Source of the DNA: Clostridia bacterium
Lineage (GTDB): Bacteria > Bacillota > Clostridia > Christensenellales > Aristaeellaceae
Direction: 5' to 3'
Assembly (NCBI GenBank): GCA_017512985.1
Contig: JAFWEJ010000013.1
Coordinates: forward strand, 95,695-148,207
DNA length: 52,513 bases
Shown: positions 16,901-25,323 of the stretch, in pieces
Numbering within the stretch: position 1 is the first letter of the stretch
How the letters are laid out: each line of letters opens with the position of its first letter
Notes under the pieces: generated by a model
The model's input: the letters and a program-made list of their open reading frames with translations, nothing else
Told to the model about the DNA's origin: nothing
Database searches by the model: none
Translations under genes and position numbers: made by a program

Positions 16901-16989
16901 TGTCCATTACACCTCCGCATCATTAAACGAAACAGCAGGCAGGTATCTTTCACCGAATCCGCAGGCCATCATATCACCGGAAAGCCCGA

Positions 16990-17017
16990 TTGACTATCCC
17001 GCCGTTTATGATACAAT
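16990..17017 (+). promoter_or_regulatory. Promoter of the truncated HAD gene
   Basis: TTGACT (16990-16995), 16-nt spacer, TACAAT (17012-17017), 57 bp before the ATG. Confidence 0.65.
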
Positions 17018-17073
17018 GGTTTCAGAAGGAACAACTGCACAGACCGACCGCAAACCATTCTGTGAGGAAAAAA

Positions 17074-17361
17074 ATGGATAAAAAGCTGATCTTTCTCGAC
17101 ATTGACGGTACGCTGACTCCCGCCGGCAGCAACACACCGCCGGAAAGCGCCATGAAAGCCGTGAAACTGGCTCAGGCCAAAGGACATATGATCTTCCTGT
17201 GCACCGGGCGGAATCCCGCCATGCTCGCCCCGGTGCTGGCGCTGGGCTTTGACGGCGCGGTGGCCGGAGCCGGCGGCTATGTCTTCACCAGCGACGAAGT
17301 TCTTTTCGACTGCCCGATGGAAGGGGCGAACCTCTTTCGACCGCCAGTGACGGAAATCTAA
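17074..17361 (+). pseudogene. Truncated Cof-type HAD hydrolase (N-terminal third)
   Basis: The 95-residue frame starts at ATG 17074 (GTGAGGA upstream). It carries HAD motif I, FLDIDGTLT, and motif II at FLCTGRN, followed by LGFDGAVAGAGGYV, the usual opening of the Cof/YidA cap region. Complete members have ~260-280 residues with motifs III (Lys) and IV (DD); both are absent here. Similarity stops near residue 82 (base ~17320), where an unrelated palindrome-rich stretch supplies the last residues and a stop. Its promoter and ribosome binding site are still good, so a short product may be made but should be inactive. Confidence 0.8.
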
Positions 17362-17445
17362 AGAGGTGAGGTCAACCGAAACGAGCGATCTGTCCAGTGG
17401 ACAGTCGCGACGATTGAGGTCGCGGATCGGTTCCGTTTGACACAT
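17320..17445. repeat. Palindromic (MITE-like) element that cuts the HAD gene
   Basis: GTCAACCGAAACGAGCGATC (17371-17390) is an imperfect inverted copy of 17425-17441 (GATCGGTTCCGTTTGAC). Between them lies a perfect 15-bp palindrome, CTGTCCA-G-TGGACAG (17390-17404), and two GGTCGCG/GTCGCGA motifs. The stretch sits exactly where homology to HAD hydrolases ends. It codes for no transposase, so it resembles a non-autonomous element or a deletion scar. Confidence 0.45.
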
Positions 17446-17451
17446 TTTCAA

Positions 17452-17483
17452 AGCGCGCCGGATTTCCGGCGCGCTCTTTTTAT
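17452..17483. terminator. Bidirectional terminator
   Basis: AGCGCGCCGGA-TT-TCCGGCGCGCT followed by TTTTTAT. It overlaps the stop of the NUDIX gene. Confidence 0.85.
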
Positions 17484-17950
17484 ATCTTCAGCTGTTTTCC
17501 GTCCAGCGCGGCGCTCAGCAGCTTCTCCCCGCTGTAGACCAGTTCCAGCTCAAAGAACGGGATTCCCTCGTCCAGCAGGCGGTGGAAGATCCGGTCGCCC
17601 TCCCACTGGGGCAGGGCGTTCATTTCCTTTTTCGGCAGCCAGACCAGCTCGCCCTCGTCGCAGTCGGTCAGCTCCCCCCTCCACTTGTCGCAGGTGAACA
17701 GGTGCATCCGTTCCGTTTCATACTGATCGTTGATGAACGTGACCACCCCGCGGTAGCGCGGAACCAGCATGGTCAGCCCGGTCTCCTCCCGCACTTCGCG
17801 CAAGGCGCACTCCTCCGGGCTCTCCCCCGCCTCAAAGCGGCCGCCCACGGCGATCCACTTGTCGTGGTTCATGTCGTTCTTTTTCCGCGTCCGGTGCATC
17901 ATCAGCACCTCATCGCCGCGGTAAAGATAGCACAGGCTCGAATCAATCAC
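17480..17950 (-). CDS. NUDIX hydrolase (MutT/8-oxo-dGTP-like)
   Basis: 156 residues. The NUDIX box is complete: GGRFEAGESPEECALREV followed by REETGL (residues ~37-60), with the REExEE metal ligands. These enzymes hydrolyse nucleoside diphosphate-X compounds. The combination with MMHRTRKKNDMNHDKW is typical of the 8-oxo-dGTP diphosphatase-like group, but the substrate cannot be told from sequence. The start ATG overlaps the stop of the upstream ligase gene by 4 nt (ATGA), so the two are coupled in one operon under the T-box leader. Confidence 0.9.
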   Translation of the reverse strand: MIDSSLCYLYRGDEVLMMHRTRKKNDMNHDKWIAVGGRFEAGESPEECALREVREETGLTMLVPRYRGVVTFINDQYETERMHLFTCDKWRGELTDCDEGELVWLPKKEMNALPQWEGDRIFHRLLDEGIPFFELELVYSGEKLLSAALDGKQLKI

Positions 17951-20244
17951 AGCAGCGCCCTCTGGATCTTGCCGGATACGGTCTTGGGCAGCTCGTCCCT
18001 GAATACGACGATCCGGGGATACTTATACGGCGCGGTATGCTGCTTGACGTAGTTCTGGATCTCCTTCTTCAGCTCTTCCGTCGGTTCCGTGCCCTTCGTC
18101 AGCACGACGCTGGCCTTGACGACCTGTCCGCGGACCTCGTCCGGCGCGGCGCTGACCCCGCACTCCAGCACGTAGGGCAGTTCCATGATCACGCTCTCGA
18201 TCTCGAACGGCCCGATGCGGTAGCCGCTGGACTTGATCACGTCGTCCGCCCGGCCCACATACCAGTAGAAGCCGTCCTCATCGCACCAGGCCAGGTCGCC
18301 GGTATGGTACCAGCCGTCGTGCATGACTTCGTTCGTCTTTTCCTCGTCCCGGTAATACATCCGGAACAGGCCGATCGGAATGCCTTTGGAGATATCCACG
18401 CAGATCTCGCCCGGCGTACCGGCGGGCACGGGATTGCCTTCCGGATCCAGCAGTTCCACGTTGTAGATCGGGGCGACCTTGCCCATGGAACCCAGCTTGT
18501 GGTCCGCGCCGGCCAGGTTGCCGATGATCATCGTGCTCTCGGTCTGGCCGAAGCCTTCCATCACCTGCAGGCCGGTCTGCAGCTCGATCTGGCGGTAGAC
18601 CTCCGGGTTCAGCGCTTCGCCGGCGCTGGAAGCGTGGGTCACGGAGGACAGGTCGTATTTGCTCAGGTCCTGCTTGATCAGCATCCGCCACATGGTGGGC
18701 GGCGCGCAGAAGGTCGTGATGTTGTATTTCGCGAACAGCGGCAGGATGTCCGCAGCGTCAAAGCGGTCAAAGTCGTACACGAAGATGGCGGCCTCGCACA
18801 GCCACTGGCCGTAAATCTTGCCCCAGCCGGCCTTCGCCCAGCCGGTGTCGGAGATCGTCAGGTGCAGGCCGTTCGGGTTCACGCAGTGCCAGTATTTGGC
18901 GGTATGCAGATGGCCCAGCGGATGCTTGTAGCTGTGGGCGGCGATCTTCGGATAGCCGGTCGTGCCGGAGGTGAAATACATCAGCATCAGGTCGTCGCCG
19001 CAGGGCGTATCGTCCGTGCGGTTGTAATGGGTCGAATACATTTCGTATTCTTCGTCAAAGTTATGCCAGCCTTCCCGCGTACCGTTCACGATCAGCTTCA
19101 GCTCCAGGCTCGGCGCGTTCTTCGCGGCCAGGTCCGCCTGGTGGGCGGTGTCCCCGTCCGCGGTGCAGATGATCGCCTTCACGCCGGCGGCGTTGAATCG
19201 GTATTCAAAATCATGTTCCTGCAGCTGGGCCACGGCCGGGATCGCGATGGCGCCGATCTTCTCCAGGGCCAGGATCGAGAACCAGAACTGATAGTGGCGC
19301 TTGAGCACCAGCATTACGCGGTCGCCCTTTTTGATGCCCAGGGACTTGAAATAGTTCGCGCAGCGGTTGGAAGCGCGCTTCAGGTCGTTGAAGGTGAACC
19401 GGTGCTCGTTCCTGTCCCTGTCCAGGTGGAGCATCGCCAGCTTGTTCGGCACTTCCTCCGCGATCGCGTCAATCACGTCAAAGGCAAAATTGAACTTGTC
19501 GGTGTTCTTGAAGTCGATCTTCACCGGCGTGCCGTTCTCGTCCTTTTCCACGTCCGCGTAGCGGTGCCAGACGCGGGTGCGGCCATTCTCCGCCGGGAAC
19601 TCCTGCAGGGCGGTGCCGGGCATGGCCTTTTCCGGAGTCAGTTCCGGAATCGGCGCGCCGGTCGGGTTCAGGACGATCGCGTAGAACAGGCAGTCCTGGC
19701 CGCCCACGGCGATCATGCCGTGCGGCGTGCCGGAATCGTAATAGATGGAGTCGCCGGGGTTCAGCACGCTGATGTGCTCGCCCACCTGGACCTTCAGCTG
19801 GCCTTCAATGACGATATCGCACTCCTGCCCTTCATGGGTGGTCAGCTTGATATCCTCCTTCTCCGCCTCTGCGCTGTAGGCCGCCTGGACATACAGGGGC
19901 TCCGCGATCCGGTTCCGGAAGGAAGCCGCCATGTTGTAATAGATCATGTCGTGGGCTTCCTCAATGCGCTGGCCCTCGCCCCGCCGGGTCACGGTGAAGG
20001 AGTTCAGGTTCGGGCTGGAACCCTCGATGATGTCCCCGACGTCGACGCCGAAGGCCAGGGCGCAGCGGTACAGGAACGCGAAGTTCAGGTCCGACCGGCC
20101 CATTTCGCAGTCAATGTATTCCTGCTCGGTGACGCCCGTCTTGTTCGCCATCTCAGCGATCGTGAAGTTCTCGATCTCCCGCAGCTCCCGGATCCGGTGA
20201 GCCATCTCCTGGATCTTGTAATTCAGTCCCGTCATCTGCGCCAT
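17947..20244 (-). CDS. XRE-HTH + cupin + AMP-binding acyl-CoA synthetase fusion
   Basis: 765 residues; start ATG 20244 with GGAGG 8 nt upstream. Residues ~12-70 form an XRE-type helix-turn-helix (IRELREIENFTIAEMANKTG). Residues ~115-192 form a cupin barrel (THEGQECDIVIEGQL, then LNPGDSIYYDSGTPHGM). From ~225 an adenylate-forming ligase follows, with YFTSGTTGYPKIAAH (P-loop A3), GFGQTES (A5), YHTGDLAWCDEDGF (A7), GRADDVIKSSGYRIGP (A8) and PKTVSGKIQR (A10, catalytic Lys), so it looks fully active. It resembles medium-chain or acetyl-type acyl-CoA synthetases. The XRE-cupin front is the architecture of stand-alone regulators that sense small ligands, here joined to an enzyme. A T-box leader lies 186 bp upstream; the gap holds a GAGAAAGAGCCA hairpin (20328-20352). 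A NUDIX gene is coupled downstream. Confidence 0.88.
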   Translation of the reverse strand: MAQMTGLNYKIQEMAHRIRELREIENFTIAEMANKTGVTEQEYIDCEMGRSDLNFAFLYRCALAFGVDVGDIIEGSSPNLNSFTVTRRGEGQRIEEAHDMIYYNMAASFRNRIAEPLYVQAAYSAEAEKEDIKLTTHEGQECDIVIEGQLKVQVGEHISVLNPGDSIYYDSGTPHGMIAVGGQDCLFYAIVLNPTGAPIPELTPEKAMPGTALQEFPAENGRTRVWHRYADVEKDENGTPVKIDFKNTDKFNFAFDVIDAIAEEVPNKLAMLHLDRDRNEHRFTFNDLKRASNRCANYFKSLGIKKGDRVMLVLKRHYQFWFSILALEKIGAIAIPAVAQLQEHDFEYRFNAAGVKAIICTADGDTAHQADLAAKNAPSLELKLIVNGTREGWHNFDEEYEMYSTHYNRTDDTPCGDDLMLMYFTSGTTGYPKIAAHSYKHPLGHLHTAKYWHCVNPNGLHLTISDTGWAKAGWGKIYGQWLCEAAIFVYDFDRFDAADILPLFAKYNITTFCAPPTMWRMLIKQDLSKYDLSSVTHASSAGEALNPEVYRQIELQTGLQVMEGFGQTESTMIIGNLAGADHKLGSMGKVAPIYNVELLDPEGNPVPAGTPGEICVDISKGIPIGLFRMYYRDEEKTNEVMHDGWYHTGDLAWCDEDGFYWYVGRADDVIKSSGYRIGPFEIESVIMELPYVLECGVSAAPDEVRGQVVKASVVLTKGTEPTEELKKEIQNYVKQHTAPYKYPRIVVFRDELPKTVSGKIQRALL

Positions 20245-20429
20245 GGTTCTTTCCTCCTTCGAAAAGAAAAAGCTCATCTTAAACCTAAAAGTATCGTGAC
20301 CGAAGGTCCAGGGGTTTGGAGCGCCCGGAGAAAGAGCCAGTGGCTCTTTCTCAGCGGAAAACGGGCGGCAGCCCTGGGCACTCGGAAAGCCCTGGTCGCT
20401 TCCGCAGAAGCGAAATCTCTTGCATGATA

Positions 20430-20700
20430 ACAAAAAGCCCGTCTCAAAACTTTGAGACGAGCTTGATATAGCCCGCGGTACCACTCAAATTGCGGATCAC
20501 TCCGCCACTCATGGACCCCATCAGGTCCGCTGCCCTTACGCGGCTCGTTCGGGAAGGCTCTACTCGCGGTTCGCTTTCTTCCTTCCGGCTCGGGAGCGAC
20601 AGCATCCAGGCTCTTCCCGCGGCTCGCACCGTCCGCCGCGTCTCTGAAAGCCGATACCTGAAGCACTCTCCTTCAAGGCCTTTAACGGGAGTTTACGCTT
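20430..20700 (-). promoter_or_regulatory. T-box leader (tRNA-sensing riboswitch)
   Basis: On the minus strand the leader contains the Stem I pieces CTTTCAGAGA (20650-20641), GGTGCGAGCCGC and CTCCCGAGC, closed by GAAAGC near 20575. The AGTAG segment follows, then the T-box AGTGGTACCGCGGGC (20485-20471), and finally a terminator GCTCGTCTCAAA-G-TTTTGAGACGGGC-TTTTT (20463-20431). The T-box UGGU predicts a tRNA with discriminator A. The specifier is uncertain; by position GUC (20600-20598, Val) is my best reading. The next gene downstream is the XRE-cupin-ligase, not an aminoacyl-tRNA synthetase. Confidence 0.9.
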
Positions 20701-20718
20701 ATCGTTCCTGCTTGTCAA
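20690..20718 (-). promoter_or_regulatory. Promoter of the T-box transcript
   Basis: Minus strand TTGACA (20718-20713), 17-nt spacer, TAAACT (20695-20690). It starts right after the deaminase stop codon. Confidence 0.8.
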
Positions 20719-20725
20719 CAGTTTT

Positions 20726-21265
20726 TCACTGTTTTTTGTTCGTATCAGAACCGGCCGCGGATCCCGCCCTGATCTCCGCCATTTCCGAGATCAGTTCTGC
20801 CAGCGGACGGTATTCGCCGCCCCACCACTCAAAGACGTGCATACCCTCTTCCTCAAGAACCGGGCCGGTCAGTTTCATCCTGATCCCCAGTTGCTGAAGC
20901 AGGCCTTCCCTGTCAAGCGGGACCGCATCGTGAGGCGTCAGCTGCGAAAAAGCCTCATAGGAAACGCCAAAGACGACGTTCTCCACGCCTGATGACGCGA
21001 TCGCGCAAAGGCAGCGCTCACAGGGTGCGCAGCTGGTATACAGCGTGGACGCTTTCAGAACGTGATCCGAAAAACGGCTGGCGCATTTATGAACCAGGTT
21101 GAATTCCGCGTGGCCGAAAATCCCTTTTTCCCAATCCGCCGTATTTTCGGCTTCTTCAAGGATTTTGCCGTCATGGACAAGTACCGCGCCGAAGGTGTCA
21201 AATCCTTTCTTTCCTGCCTGCACGGCAAGCTCATAACAGCGTTTCATGTATTTTTCATGGTCCAT
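20726..21265 (-). CDS. Zinc-dependent nucleoside/base deaminase (CMP/dCMP deaminase fold)
   Basis: 179 residues, ATG 21265, GGAGG 7 nt upstream. The zinc site is GHAEFNLV (His ligand and catalytic Glu) and TLYTSCAPCERC (two Cys ligands, PCxxC). The family includes guanine deaminases, tRNA adenosine deaminases and various nucleoside deaminases. The lack of the usual TadA flanking motifs and the 179-residue length favour a free base or nucleoside substrate. It lies 77 bp after the SGNH esterase on the same strand and may be the last gene of that transcript. The T-box promoter starts directly behind it. Confidence 0.87.
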   Translation of the reverse strand: MDHEKYMKRCYELAVQAGKKGFDTFGAVLVHDGKILEEAENTADWEKGIFGHAEFNLVHKCASRFSDHVLKASTLYTSCAPCERCLCAIASSGVENVVFGVSYEAFSQLTPHDAVPLDREGLLQQLGIRMKLTGPVLEEEGMHVFEWWGGEYRPLAELISEMAEIRAGSAAGSDTNKKQ

Positions 21266-21342
21266 GGTTTGCCTCCGTAACCGTCTGTCAATTCGGGATT
21301 CCTTCCCCCGGCGTTCACCGCTGGCCCGTTCCGGGGTTTCGT

Positions 21343-22845
21343 TCAGATCGCAAAGGGTTCCAGCGGAAGGCCGTTCTCCCCGAAGACATTCACTTTGTCA
21401 GACCAGTCCGTCCAGGCATACCGAGCATAAACCGGACAGCTGACGCCTTCCGCGCTCAGGCGCAGGGTATTGCCCCGGATCTCCGCCTTCGCGGGAACAA
21501 ACTGCCTATCTTCTCCGGCGATCTCCAGCAGTTCCGGCGCTTTTCCGTCCGGCGTCCGCACCGGTGCGGAAAGGCGCACCGTCACGGTGTCCCCTTCCGC
21601 TTCCTTGCCCAGCGCCCGCGGGGAGATCTCCCCGCCGCCGTAGATCATCGCGCCGGCCAGTTCCGCCAGGCGCTCCCCGACCGGCCGCTTCGCCGTGGGA
21701 TGGATATTCCCGTATTCTCCCTGGTCCAGCAGGCAGATCATGCCTGCGTTTTCCGCTTCGTCCCTTGCCTTTGCCTGGGCCAGGCGCAGCTTCGCCCAGC
21801 TGCGCATATCCTCCGCGTACCAGTTCAGCCACATCGGCAGCTGAACGAACAGGAACGGCAGATCATCGTCCCGGAACAGCTTCCGCCAGGCGCCGATCAG
21901 CAGTTTCATCAGCACGTCGTACTGATCCGTTGCCTCCGCGTCCTGCTCTCCCTGGTAATACAGGATGCCGGTCAGGGCGACAGGAACTACCTCCCGGACC
22001 ATGGTCACCGCCAGCCCCGCGGGGCGGAAGGGCGATCCCGGACCGGGCGGCGGGTTCCAGGGCGCCGGTCCGCAGGCAGCCTCGACGTTTTTCCATTCCG
22101 CGCCGGGATGGGCCTGCTGGTATCCCGCGACCGCCTTTTCCCAGGCGTGGAGCGTCTCCCAGAAAACCCTGTCCTTTTCCAGCCAGGCTTCCATGGTGAT
22201 GCCGGCGCACTGCGCGTCGTACTCCTCCAGGTAACGGATGCCCTCCGCGGAGGTCCGGAGCGTCTCCTCCTCCATCCAGCAGGTGACGGACGTACCGCCC
22301 CAGTAGCAGCCGATGATTCCGACGGGCACCTCCGGCATCCTCTCCCGCAGCTTCGCGGCAAAGAAGTATGCCACCGCGCTGTTCTCCCCGCCCTGTCCCG
22401 GGGCAACCGCGTGCCAGCGGGTCTCTTCGTTGGCTTTCCGCTGTTCCGGGCCCGCGATGGCAATCTTCGGCACATTAAAGAACCGCAGCAGCGGATCATT
22501 GTAATCCTTTATGATGTCCGGCCCCTCGTCCGCATTGCGCAACTCCAGCTCCATATTGCTCTGGCCGCCGGCCAGGAACACTTCCCCAATGGCAACGTCC
22601 GCGGCTTCCGCCCGCTCTTCTCCCGCGCGGATGACCAGCCGGCAGCCGGTCTGCGCCTCCTGCGGGCGGAGCGAAGCCAGGAAGCGTCCGCCGCTCCGGC
22701 ACGCCGCTTCCGCCAGTGTGTTTCCGTTCCGGTCCAGCAGGGTCACCCGGACCTCCGCCCCGCTGTCCGCTTCCCCGAACACACGGATCTCCCTGTTCCT
22801 GCACAGCACCGCCCCGTCCGTGAACAAAGCCGCCGGTTTCAGCAT
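21343..22845 (-). CDS. SGNH-type carbohydrate esterase (sialate O-acetylesterase-like)
   Basis: 500 residues, ATG 22845 with AAGAGGGA upstream. The N-terminal ~85 residues form a beta-sandwich. The SGNH/SASA hydrolase core follows: FLAGGQSNMELEL (catalytic Ser96), GCYWGGTSVTCW (oxyanion Gly), YYQGEQDA (Gln/Glu block) and NIHPTAK (Asp/His block). A C-terminal beta domain closes the protein. No signal peptide was seen. The family is annotated as sialate O-acetylesterase, but in the last position of a mannan operon deacetylation of acetyl-mannooligosaccharides is the better guess, as inference only. Confidence 0.85.
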   Translation of the reverse strand: MLKPAALFTDGAVLCRNREIRVFGEADSGAEVRVTLLDRNGNTLAEAACRSGGRFLASLRPQEAQTGCRLVIRAGEERAEAADVAIGEVFLAGGQSNMELELRNADEGPDIIKDYNDPLLRFFNVPKIAIAGPEQRKANEETRWHAVAPGQGGENSAVAYFFAAKLRERMPEVPVGIIGCYWGGTSVTCWMEEETLRTSAEGIRYLEEYDAQCAGITMEAWLEKDRVFWETLHAWEKAVAGYQQAHPGAEWKNVEAACGPAPWNPPPGPGSPFRPAGLAVTMVREVVPVALTGILYYQGEQDAEATDQYDVLMKLLIGAWRKLFRDDDLPFLFVQLPMWLNWYAEDMRSWAKLRLAQAKARDEAENAGMICLLDQGEYGNIHPTAKRPVGERLAELAGAMIYGGGEISPRALGKEAEGDTVTVRLSAPVRTPDGKAPELLEIAGEDRQFVPAKAEIRGNTLRLSAEGVSCPVYARYAWTDWSDKVNVFGENGLPLEPFAI

Positions 22846-22915
22846 TTCTCATTCCCTCTTCTCTGACCATCACGGGATTACATTCTATCCTGATGTATCA
22901 TTCCATAATTATGAA

Positions 22916-24097
22916 TTATGAATTATGAATTTTCAAATACTCCAGGTTCTTCCGGATCAGCTCCGCCCGCTGCCGCACGCAGTCCGGGCTGCGCAGCGGA
23001 TCCTCCGGCGTGCTGAACACATAATCCTTCAGCCGTTCAATGTCCGTTTCCGCCACATGCATCCGCGTATCGGAAGACGCGTAATAGATATAGACTTTTC
23101 CGTCTTCGTCCGCAATCGTGCCGTTGGTGAACACCACGTTGCTCACATCGCCGGTCCTCTCCCGGCCCAGCGGCCCCAGCAGCATGCCGGACGGCTCCGC
23201 GATCAGTTTCGCCGGATCCTCCAGGTCCGTGGCGAACGCATACAGCACATAGCGCAGGCCTGCCGCGGTGTTCCGTACGCCGTGGGCGATATGGATCCAG
23301 CCCCGGTCGGTCCGGATCGGCACCGCGCCAGCGCCGTTCTTCGCTTCGGTCAGGGTATGGTACTTCCGGCGGGAGATAATCCGCTCCTCCCCGACCACCG
23401 GATGCGTGATATCCTCGCACAGGCCGAAGCCGATGCCGCCGCCTGATCCGGTTTCAATAAAGTCGTCCATCGGGCGGGTATAGAAAGCGTATTTCCCGTC
23501 CACAAACTCCGGATGCAGCACCACGTTCCGCTGCTGCGGTGAATTCAGGGTCACCAGGTTCGGCAGCCGCTCCCAGGTCTCCAGGTCCTTCGTCCGCACA
23601 ATACCTGCCGCCGCCACCGCCGCGGAAAGGTCCGCGCTGGTTTCGTCCTTGCTCTCGGAACAGAACACGCCGTAGATCCAGCCGTCCTCATGGACGGTCA
23701 GGCGCATATCGTACACATTGGTCTCCAGCTTTTCCGTGTCCGGCAGGATCACCGGATAATCCCGGAAGCGGAAACCTTCCGTCGGCCGGTCGCTCTCTGC
23801 CACGGCGAAGAAGCTTTTCCGGTCCATGCCTTCCACCCGGACCACCAGGCAGTATTTCCCGTTCAGTTTGATGGCGCCGCTGTTCATCGTCGCGTTGACG
23901 CCCAGCCGCTGCATCATGAAAGGGTTGGCATTGGGATCCGCGTCGTACATCCAGAAGGGCGGAATATGCTCCCGGGTCAGCACCGGGTTCCGGTACCGCA
24001 CAAACAGTCCGTTATAGAAATGCTCATCCGCCGGATTCGGCCTTCCCAGCAGCCGCTCGTATTCCTCCATCAGGGACTCAAAACTTCTTTTTCTCAT
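22916..24097 (-). CDS. GH130 4-O-beta-D-mannosyl-D-glucose phosphorylase
   Basis: 393 residues, five-bladed propeller of the GH130_1 type. It phosphorolyses mannosyl-beta-1,4-glucose to alpha-mannose-1-phosphate and glucose. Conserved stretches: [39 protein letters not shown] (Asp130, the expected proton donor), [13 protein letters not shown] and [18 protein letters not shown]. These recall the Ruminococcus albus enzyme RaMP1. No signal peptide: it acts in the cytoplasm on the epimerase product. It is followed by the esterase 70 bp downstream, across an AT-rich ATTATGAATT repeat. Confidence 0.92.
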   Translation of the reverse strand: MRKRSFESLMEEYERLLGRPNPADEHFYNGLFVRYRNPVLTREHIPPFWMYDADPNANPFMMQRLGVNATMNSGAIKLNGKYCLVVRVEGMDRKSFFAVAESDRPTEGFRFRDYPVILPDTEKLETNVYDMRLTVHEDGWIYGVFCSESKDETSADLSAAVAAAGIVRTKDLETWERLPNLVTLNSPQQRNVVLHPEFVDGKYAFYTRPMDDFIETGSGGGIGFGLCEDITHPVVGEERIISRRKYHTLTEAKNGAGAVPIRTDRGWIHIAHGVRNTAAGLRYVLYAFATDLEDPAKLIAEPSGMLLGPLGRERTGDVSNVVFTNGTIADEDGKVYIYYASSDTRMHVAETDIERLKDYVFSTPEDPLRSPDCVRQRAELIRKNLEYLKIHNS

Positions 24098-24141
24098 ACA
24101 GTCACCCTGTTATCCGTATTCAATTCATTATGGATTATGAA

Positions 24142-25173
24142 TCAATAGTTCTGCACTGCCTCGTCGTCTCCGTAATGCAGCACGCTGTGTTCCTTGATGT
24201 AATTCACCACGCTGTCCACCGTCGTGAACGCCAGCCCGACATGCGTGTCCGCCGCGCCGTAATAAATCGCGATGCGGCCCGTGTCCGCGTCCTGCAGCGT
24301 CGCGCAGGGGAAGATCACGTTCGGCACAAAGCCGGAAACCTCATAGGGTTCCTCCGGCGCCAGCAGGTGGTTCGCGCAGCGGTACAGCACCTTGCTCGGC
24401 TCGTTGATATCCAGGATCGCGCCGCCCATGGAATAGACAAAGCCGTTGCAGGTGGTGGCCACGCCGTGATAGAACATCAGCCATCCCTCGCTGGTCTCAA
24501 TCGGAGCCGCGCCGGCGCCGATCTTCACGCTCTCCCACCATTCCCCGCCGCTGCCCATTACATGGCGGTGTCTGCCCCAGAAGGTCATATCCGGGCTCTC
24601 GCTGATAAAGATATCGCCGAAGGGCGTATGCCCGCTGTCAGAGGGCCGGGACAGCAGGCGGTAGGTTCCGCCGATCTTCCGGGGGAACAGCACCGCGTTC
24701 CGGTTGAACGGGATAAAGGGGTTCTCAATCCGGGTGAAGGTTTTGAAATCCTTCGTCTTCGCCATGCCGATGGATGCCCCGAAGAAATCCCCGCACCAGA
24801 TGATGTAATATGTATCCTCCACCTTCACCAGGCGGGGATCATAGGCATAGTTCGGCATTTTCGGATTGCCGGCGTCGTCGGTAAAGGGCACCTTCTGCCG
24901 TTCCACGTCCCAGTGGATGCCGTCCTTCGAGTGTCCGAGATAGACGTAAGGAATCCCGTTGACCTGCTCCCCGCGCAGCACCGCGATGAAGCCGTCTTCC
25001 CACGGAACCACCGCGCTGTTGAAGATCCGCGCGATTTCCGGCGTGGGGTTCCTTCCCATGACCGGGTTTTCGGAATACCGCCATACCGGGGATTCCGTTT
25101 TCAGGCCTTCCGGCCGTTCCTGCCAGGGAATGTTCGGCAGTGAATCCACATTGATCATCTTTACTTTAGACAT
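24142..25173 (-). CDS. GH130 beta-1,4-mannooligosaccharide phosphorylase
   Basis: 343 residues. GH130_2-type features: ENPVMGRNPTPEIARIFNSA, MPNYAYDPRLVKVED (Asp112 as donor), WGRHRHVM, WESVKIGAGAAPIETSEGWL and IYYGAADTHVGLAF. It removes mannose as mannose-1-phosphate from the non-reducing end of mannooligosaccharides, as shown for R. albus RaMP2. ATG 25173 has AGGAGAT upstream. It lies 44 bp before the GH130_1 gene. The two together make the phosphorolytic core of the operon. Confidence 0.92.
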   Translation of the reverse strand: MSKVKMINVDSLPNIPWQERPEGLKTESPVWRYSENPVMGRNPTPEIARIFNSAVVPWEDGFIAVLRGEQVNGIPYVYLGHSKDGIHWDVERQKVPFTDDAGNPKMPNYAYDPRLVKVEDTYYIIWCGDFFGASIGMAKTKDFKTFTRIENPFIPFNRNAVLFPRKIGGTYRLLSRPSDSGHTPFGDIFISESPDMTFWGRHRHVMGSGGEWWESVKIGAGAAPIETSEGWLMFYHGVATTCNGFVYSMGGAILDINEPSKVLYRCANHLLAPEEPYEVSGFVPNVIFPCATLQDADTGRIAIYYGAADTHVGLAFTTVDSVVNYIKEHSVLHYGDDEAVQNY

Positions 25174-25224
25174 TTTCTTATCTCCTTTTCCCTCTCGTTC
25201 GGTCTTTCAATTATGAATTGTTGA

Positions 25225-25294
25225 GGAGTTATCCGCGCTTCAGCGCGGCGAATAACTCCCATGCTGCAGCTGTCAAAGTTTCAGGGAAACTTTG
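25225..25294. repeat. Intercistronic hairpins between lacI-type gene and GH130_2
   Basis: GGAGTTAT-C-CGCGC-TTCA-GCGCG-GCG-ATAACTCC (25225-25259) and CAAAGTTTC-AGG-GAAACTTTG (25274-25294). Neither is followed by a T tract, so they are more likely RNA-stability or processing elements inside the operon than terminators. Confidence 0.5.
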
Positions 25295-25323
25295 GTAACA
25301 GCGATCGCAGAATCATGAATTGA

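Noticed and set aside
18037-20427. Plus-strand open frame of 796 codons opposite the ligase
   Set aside because: Shadow of the XRE-cupin-ligase gene, whose domains and start are unambiguous; low-quality composition and no promoter.
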